Shown: one piece after another, positions 59,323-64,000 of the stretch | How the letters are laid out: each line of letters begins with the position of its first letter | How positions within the stretch are numbered: position 1 is the first letter of the stretch | Assembly (NCBI RefSeq): GCF_900176345.1 | Contig: NZ_FWXU01000006.1 | Location: 62,001 to 126,000, forward strand | DNA: 64,000 bases | From: Rhizobium sp. RU36D | GTDB lineage: Bacteria > Pseudomonadota > Alphaproteobacteria > Rhizobiales > Rhizobiaceae | Direction of reading: 5' to 3' | Notes under the pieces: model-generated | Told to the model about the DNA's origin: nothing | Database searches by the model: none | The model's input: the letters and a program-made list of their open reading frames with translations, nothing else | Made by a program: the position numbers and the translations under genes

Positions 59323-60546
59323 ATGGCATCCAGAAAAGACGTGAAGAAAGTCGTCCTCGCCTATTCCGGCGGGCTCGACACCTCGATCATCCTGAAGTGG
59401 CTTCAGACCGAACTCGGCGCTGAAGTCGTCACCTTCACGGCCGATCTCGGTCAGGGCGAAGAGCTTGAGCCTGCCCGCAAGAAGGCCGAGATGCTGGGGA
59501 TCAAGGAGATCTTCATCGAAGATGTGCGCGAAGAATTCGTGCGCGACTTCGTCTTCCCGATGTTCCGCGCCAATGCCGTCTATGAAGGCGTGTACCTGCT
59601 CGGCACCTCGATTGCGCGGCCGCTGATTTCCAAGCACCTGATCGAGATCGCCAAGAAAACCGGCGCCGACGCAATTGCCCACGGCGCGACCGGCAAGGGC
59701 AATGACCAGGTTCGCTTCGAGCTTTCAGCCTATGCGCTGAACCCCGACATCAAGATCATCGCCCCTTGGCGCGACTGGTCTTTCAAGAGCCGCACGGATC
59801 TCCTGAACTTCGCCGAACAGCACCAGATCCCGGTGGCCAAGGACAAGAAGGGCGAGGCGCCGTTCTCGGTCGACGCCAACCTGCTGCACTCCTCGTCCGA
59901 GGGCAAGGTTCTGGAAGATCCGAGCCAGGAAGCGCCGGAATATGTGCATATGCGCACGATTTCCCCGGAAGCGGCTCCGGACAAGGCGACCGTCATCAAG
60001 GTCGGCTTCCGTAGGGGTGATGCCGTCTCGATCAACGGCGTCGAGATGAGCCCTGCGACGCTGCTCGCCGAACTCAACAATTACGGTCGTGACAATGGCA
60101 TCGGCCGTCTTGATCTCGTTGAAAACCGGTTCGTCGGCATGAAGTCCCGTGGCGTCTATGAGACCCCCGGCGGCACGATCCTGCTCGCCGCCCACCGTGC
60201 GATCGAGTCGATCACGCTCGACCGCGGTGCTGCGCATCTCAAGGACGAGTTGATGCCGCGCTATGCCGAGCTGATCTATTACGGCTTCTGGTTCTCGCCG
60301 GAACGCGAGATGCTGCAGGCGCTGATCGACAAGAGCCAGGAGCATGTCGAAGGCGAAGTGACGCTGAAGCTCTACAAGGGCAATGTCATGGTCACGGGCC
60401 GCGAGTCCTCCAAGTCGCTCTATTCCGACAAGCTCGTCACCTTCGAGGACGACCAGGGCGCTTATGACCAGAAGGACGCCGCAGGCTTCATCAAGCTCAA
60501 CGCGCTGCGCCTTCGCACGCTCGCCAAGCGCAACCTGTCCAAGTAA
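59323..60546 (+). CDS. argG: Argininosuccinate synthase
   Basis: A 407-residue enzyme joining citrulline and aspartate with ATP in arginine synthesis. The PP-loop is [20 protein letters not shown] (residues 10-29); other hallmarks are [20 protein letters not shown] [20 protein letters not shown] and [20 protein letters not shown]. Normal length. The ATG at 59323 starts at the conserved N-terminus; the open frame upstream is not conserved. A possible leader stem (AAGGGG near 59212 with CCCCTT near 59236) and a terminator at 60574 flank it. Confidence 0.97.
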   Translation: MASRKDVKKVVLAYSGGLDTSIILKWLQTELGAEVVTFTADLGQGEELEPARKKAEMLGIKEIFIEDVREEFVRDFVFPMFRANAVYEGVYLLGTSIARPLISKHLIEIAKKTGADAIAHGATGKGNDQVRFELSAYALNPDIKIIAPWRDWSFKSRTDLLNFAEQHQIPVAKDKKGEAPFSVDANLLHSSSEGKVLEDPSQEAPEYVHMRTISPEAAPDKATVIKVGFRRGDAVSINGVEMSPATLLAELNNYGRDNGIGRLDLVENRFVGMKSRGVYETPGGTILLAAHRAIESITLDRGAAHLKDELMPRYAELIYYGFWFSPEREMLQALIDKSQEHVEGEVTLKLYKGNVMVTGRESSKSLYSDKLVTFEDDQGAYDQKDAAGFIKLNALRLRTLAKRNLSK

Positions 60547-60573
60547 GCCAGTTTCGCAGATCCGTTTTCGTGG

Positions 60574-60605
60574 CCCGTCGCATCTCTGGTGCGGCGGGTT
60601 TTTAT
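60574..60605 (+). terminator. argG terminator
   Basis: CCCGTCGCA (60574-60582), 7 bases, TGCGGCGGG (60590-60598) with one G-U pair, then TTTTTATTT. It also reaches the end of the convergent exporter gene. Confidence 0.85.
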
Positions 60606-61795
60606 TTGCGGATCGGATTGGTGGCTGTCAGTGCGATATAGGCGATCAGCGCCACGAGTTGCATGGCCGGGATAATGGTGCCAAAGGCGGCCAGGGGATC
60701 CCCCATCATTGCCGCCACCACGCCGCCCATGAAGCCCGCGCTCATCTGGATGAAGCCGATCAGCGCGGCCGCAGAGCCGGCAATCTCCGGATGGGGGGCC
60801 AGTCCCGCCGTGGTGATCTGGGGCGAGATGAAGGCAAAGCCGAAGGTGGAAAAGGCAATCGGTCCCATGATCGACAGGAAGTTGGGCTCCAAAAGTGCGA
60901 CCGATAGGGCAACAAGCGTGCCGCCAATCGCGATGAGGCCGAAGCCCGCATGCACCGATCCCTGGGGCCCGAGGCGTTTCGAGAGCACCCGCAGCAACAG
61001 GGAACCGAGAAAGAACGAGCCCGATTGCATCAGCATGCCGATCCCGAACTGGGTCGGCGTTAGCCCGATCCTGTCGATCATGATGAAGGGCAGCATGGCG
61101 GCCTGGGCATAGAGGCTGCCGATGGTGCCGGCCATGATGATGGCTGGCAACATGACGCGCGGATCCCGAAGCAGCCGGCCATAGGCCCCGAACAGTTGGC
61201 GCGGCTGGATCAACCGGCGGTCCGGAACGGCCGTTTCCGGCATGAACAGCATGGTGACCACGCTCGCGACGATGCCGAAGACGACCATCAGCGCAAACAC
61301 CGCCTGCCAGCCGGATAGCGATAGCGCCAGGCCACCAATGGAGGGGGCGGCGGCAGGGCCGACGGCGAGGAATATCCCGATCAGGTTCAGGATGCGCGCG
61401 GCCTGTTCTCCGAGGAACTGGTCGCGGACGATGGCGCGTGAAATGGTAATGCCGACGGAGGCGCCGATGCCCTGGATCAGCCGCCCTGCAAGGAGAAAAT
61501 CGATTGTCGGCGCAAAGGCCGCAACCAGGCTTCCCAGGAGATAGATCAACAGAAAGCCCGTGGTCGCCGGTCGACGCCCGAACGCATCGGACATCGGCCC
61601 AGCCAGCAGTTGCGCACAGGCAAAGCCCGCGAAATAGAGCGACAGGCTTAACTTGATCGCGGAATCCGTGGTTGCGAATGCATGGACCAGTTCCGGCATT
61701 GCTGGCGTGTAGACGGCCATGGAGACGGGACCGATGGTGGTCAGAAGCGCGCCGATCAATGCGGTGCGACGTTCACTCATGCGCGGATTGGTCAT
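60602..61795 (-). CDS. Bcr/CflA family multidrug efflux MFS transporter
   Basis: About 397 residues with twelve membrane helices. The first helix and periplasmic loop (IGALLTTIGPVSMAVYTPAM) and the motif FACAQLLAGPMSDAFGRRPA after helix two place it in Bcr/CflA. GPAAAPSIGGLALSLSGWQA belongs to the antiporter motif in helix five. It would expel drugs or small metabolites using protons. Start uncertain: ATG 61795, ATG 61780 and one further upstream have weak ribosome sites. Confidence 0.9.
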   Translation of the reverse strand: MTNPRMSERRTALIGALLTTIGPVSMAVYTPAMPELVHAFATTDSAIKLSLSLYFAGFACAQLLAGPMSDAFGRRPATTGFLLIYLLGSLVAAFAPTIDFLLAGRLIQGIGASVGITISRAIVRDQFLGEQAARILNLIGIFLAVGPAAAPSIGGLALSLSGWQAVFALMVVFGIVASVVTMLFMPETAVPDRRLIQPRQLFGAYGRLLRDPRVMLPAIIMAGTIGSLYAQAAMLPFIMIDRIGLTPTQFGIGMLMQSGSFFLGSLLLRVLSKRLGPQGSVHAGFGLIAIGGTLVALSVALLEPNFLSIMGPIAFSTFGFAFISPQITTAGLAPHPEIAGSAAALIGFIQMSAGFMGGVVAAMMGDPLAAFGTIIPAMQLVALIAYIALTATNPIRK

Positions 61796-61948
61796 TTCGG
61801 TGGCATTACTCGGCAGCAGGGACAGGGGCAAGGAGCCTGGCCATGGCCAAGTTCAACGCGCTGATCCTAAACCGACACGGCTGTTATGGAAACCATCGTG
61901 TTGATCAACAGTGAGTATTCTTATCGACTGGCTATGAAAAACAGGCGC

Positions 61949-62371
61949 TTACGTATCGAGAAAATTCACCGCGGCGCGCAATACGCCGATATTGTCCTGA
62001 TCGCCCACATTGAGTGCGATCTCAAGCTGGTCCTGATAAAAATCACGGAAGTTGAAGGGCGTATCGTCTGTCACGGCGGAGAGGTCGACTATCCGACCCT
62101 GCTGATCAATCGCCTGCATCGGCAGTTCGGCAGATAGCTGGCGATAGGTATCCTGATCGATCGCCCCGTTTTCGAAGCCGTGCAAGGCGCGTTCGCGCAA
62201 TTGACGTGGTGTAATGGCACCGTATCCGGTGACCACTTCCTCGAACTTTTCGGTCGCGCTATCATTTCCGACAAGGGAAGACGTCTGGGAATAGGACGTC
62301 TGGTCGCGCTGGCTCTTGTTTTCGTTTTTGTATAAGAAATTCCCAATGGAACGCAGAGAATATATTTCCAT
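61949..62371 (-). CDS. Hypothetical protein
   Basis: A 140-residue protein I do not recognise. It has no signal peptide or membrane helix. Middle part: EEVVTGYGAITPRQLRERAL, HGFENGAIDQDTYRQLSAEL; C-terminal part: FNFRDFYQDQLEIALNVGDQ and DNIGVLRAAVNFLDT. The charge pattern and lack of Pro/Arg runs look like a real protein. GGAGGA lies about 10 bases before the ATG at 62371, within a palindromic AGGATATCCT. The AT-rich gap beyond (62372-62577) has promoters for it and for the divergent peptidase gene. Confidence 0.7.
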   Translation of the reverse strand: MEIYSLRSIGNFLYKNENKSQRDQTSYSQTSSLVGNDSATEKFEEVVTGYGAITPRQLRERALHGFENGAIDQDTYRQLSAELPMQAIDQQGRIVDLSAVTDDTPFNFRDFYQDQLEIALNVGDQDNIGVLRAAVNFLDT

Positions 62372-62577
62372 GAAGGATATCCTCCGATTGATCGGCAGTT
62401 GAGAAAGCCTATCTTTGGCCGGAGATTAGCGTCAATCGTTAACGAAACGTCAAAGTTCAAATATTGGTGTTATCCACCAGTTTTGTTGGAATTAACGAGG
62501 CTCAGCTACACCGCTTGATAACTAACTTTCAGTCTATCTCCGCCTGACACATAACAGTTTTACAATAAGGAATGCCG

Positions 62578-64000
62578 ATGTCGTCGAATTCACATGTCAA
62601 TCCCGCTTTGGTCGAGTGGAGTGGCGTCCATGGTCTGCCGCGATTTGAGGCCGTTCACGATGACGATTTCGCGGCGGCCTTCGATGCAGCGCTGGCCGAG
62701 CATGATCGGGAGATCGATGCCATCGCCGGTGATTCGCAGGCGCCAAGCTTCAGCAACACGATCATTGCTCTGGAGATAGCCGGTGACAGCCTGTCGCGGG
62801 TATCGTCCTTGTTCTGGAACCGGGCGGGCGCCCATACCAACGAGACTATCCAGGCGCTGGAGCGGGACATCGCGCCCAAGATGTCGCGTCACTACTCGAA
62901 GATCGGCATGAATGCCGCACTGTTTGCGCGGATCGATGCGCTTTGGGAAAAGCGCGACACCCTGGGCCTGACCGGCGAGGAAATGCGGGTCCTGGAGCGG
63001 CATTGGAAGGGTTTCGTCAAATCGGGCGCGAAACTGCCGCGCGAACAGCAGGAGCGGCTGGCTGGCATCAATGAGCGTCTGGCGAGTCTTGGTGCGAAGT
63101 TCGGCCAGAACGTACTGGCCGACGAAAAGTCCTGGACGCTGCCGCTGGCGACCGAAGCCGATCTTGAGGGTATCCCCGCGTTTCTGCGCGATGCCATGGC
63201 ATCGGCGGCGGCCGAACGAAAGGTCCATGCGCCTTACGCCGTCACGCTGTCGCGGTCGATCATCGAGCCTTTCCTGACATTCTCAAGCCGCAGGGACCTG
63301 CGCGAGCAGGCGTTCCGCGCCTGGGTGGCGCGCGGTGCCAATGGCGGGGAGACGGATAATCGCGACATCGTCAAGGAGACGCTGGCGCTGCGTGCGGAGA
63401 AGGCTGCGTTGCTGGGTTATGCCAATTATGCTGCCTACAAGCTCGACAATACCATGGCCAAGACGCCAGAGGCGGTGAATGGCCTTCTGCGAAAGGTCTG
63501 GGACAAGGCTCTTGCTCGCGCCCAAGACGAGGAGCAGGAACTGGCGCAATTGATCGCCGAGGAAGGCCGTAACCATGAGGTTCTGCCCTGGGATTGGCGT
63601 CACTATGCGGAAAAGCTGCGCAGCCGGAAGTTCAACTTCTCCGAGGCGGAGTTGAAGCCCTATCTCCAGTTGGAGAAGATCATTGCCGCCTGCTTCGATG
63701 TGGCATCGCGCTTGTTCGGCATCACGGCCGTGGAACTGCCTGATGTGGCGGCTTATCATCCCGATGCGCGGGTATTCGAGATCCGGGATCGCGACGGGCG
63801 GCTGGTGGCGATGTTCATCGGCGATTACTTCGCCCGGGCGTCCAAGCGGTCTGGCGCCTGGATGAGTTCGTTCCAGTCGCAGCACAAGCTCAAGCTGAAG
63901 AATGGCGCGGATGGCGAAATCCCCTTTGTCTACAATGTCTGCAACTTCGCCAAGCCCGAGGAGGGCAAGCCCGCGCTGCTGTCGCTCGATGATGCCCGCA
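62578..64000 (+). CDS. dcp: M3 family peptidyl-dipeptidase (3' end outside window)
   Basis: The first 474 residues of an M3 metallopeptidase, probably dipeptidyl carboxypeptidase or oligopeptidase A. Visible M3 features are FSNTIIALEIAGDSLSRVSS, LTGEEMRVLERHWKGFVKSG, ALRAEKAALLGYANYAAYKL and LPWDWRHYAEKLRSRKFNFS, then FEIRDRDGRLVAMFIGDYFA. The zinc motif HExxH lies beyond the right edge. AAGGA is 6 bases before ATG 62578; a second in-frame ATG at 62572 is too close to it. Dcp and OpdA cannot be separated with certainty here. Confidence 0.9.
   Translation, partial: MSSNSHVNPALVEWSGVHGLPRFEAVHDDDFAAAFDAALAEHDREIDAIAGDSQAPSFSNTIIALEIAGDSLSRVSSLFWNRAGAHTNETIQALERDIAPKMSRHYSKIGMNAALFARIDALWEKRDTLGLTGEEMRVLERHWKGFVKSGAKLPREQQERLAGINERLASLGAKFGQNVLADEKSWTLPLATEADLEGIPAFLRDAMASAAAERKVHAPYAVTLSRSIIEPFLTFSSRRDLREQAFRAWVARGANGGETDNRDIVKETLALRAEKAALLGYANYAAYKLDNTMAKTPEAVNGLLRKVWDKALARAQDEEQELAQLIAEEGRNHEVLPWDWRHYAEKLRSRKFNFSEAELKPYLQLEKIIAACFDVASRLFGITAVELPDVAAYHPDARVFEIRDRDGRLVAMFIGDYFARASKRSGAWMSSFQSQHKLKLKNGADGEIPFVYNVCNFAKPEEGKPALLSLDDAR

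Noticed and set aside
1..64000. CRISPR array, tRNA or rRNA genes
   Set aside because: No regularly spaced repeats and no tRNA- or rRNA-like sequence were seen on reading both strands; a covariance-model scan was not possible.

Overview
The window is GC-rich (roughly 60 percent by eye), densely coded alphaproteobacterial DNA. Gene content points to Rhizobiales, most likely Rhizobiaceae: an SUV3-like RNA helicase followed by an S4 protein, the phbA-phbB-phaR group close to rpmF and mtgA, an IalB-family secreted protein, several ABC importers each with a local regulator, and a cluster of GANTC sites, the motif of the CcrM cell-cycle methylase. It looks chromosomal. I saw no rRNA, tRNA, CRISPR array, prophage or complete insertion sequence.

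The first 30 kb is dominated by importers. After a truncated amino-acid-type binding protein (1-472) and a divergent Lrp/racemase pair, 2.3-11.5 kb carries a probable sugar-acid system: a lactonase, a KdgD-like dehydratase, a mannonate-dehydratase-like protein and a FadR-type GntR regulator on the minus strand, facing a five-gene Opp/Dpp-class importer on the plus strand, with GntR-like boxes in two gaps. SecDF follows (12.1-14.6 kb). At 14.7-20.6 kb an RpiR regulator faces an operon made of two different 5-formyltetrahydrofolate cyclo-ligase-like enzymes around an NMT1/THI5-type ABC importer whose permease is a fused double domain. Next are a sulfate importer (cysA, cysW, cysT, sbp; minus strand) with an Rrf2 regulator, and an OsmF/YehYXW-type osmolyte importer.

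From 29.4 to 34.2 kb there is an IMPACT-family protein, a conserved unknown, a 222-bp nested palindromic element, and the most unusual locus: a three-gene operon of a fusion protein, YqiJ and the flotillin YqiK. The fusion joins what reads as the N-terminal half of a TnpB/OrfB (IS605-type) protein to a PspA/IM30 coiled coil. The RuvC nuclease is missing, and a strong internal Shine-Dalgarno sequence could also yield PspA alone. This looks like a domesticated TnpB wedge domain recruited to membrane stress, and I know of no description of it.

From 34.5 to 64 kb the content is mostly housekeeping: polyhydroxybutyrate genes, ribosomal protein L32, a GST, MtgA, a polyprenyl synthase, HisC, LysE-type exporters, a glycine-zipper lipoprotein, an alpha/beta hydrolase, the SUV3-like helicase with S4 partner, a 2'-5' RNA ligase, TesA/YbbA/YbbP, a Bax-inhibitor-1 protein, PhhB, a DUF1232 protein, an IalB protein, RlmN, an SDR, an orphan ParD, ArgG, a Bcr/CflA exporter and an M3 peptidase cut by the window edge. 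The 732-bp gap before the helicase holds the GANTC cluster and a perfect 16-bp-stem hairpin.
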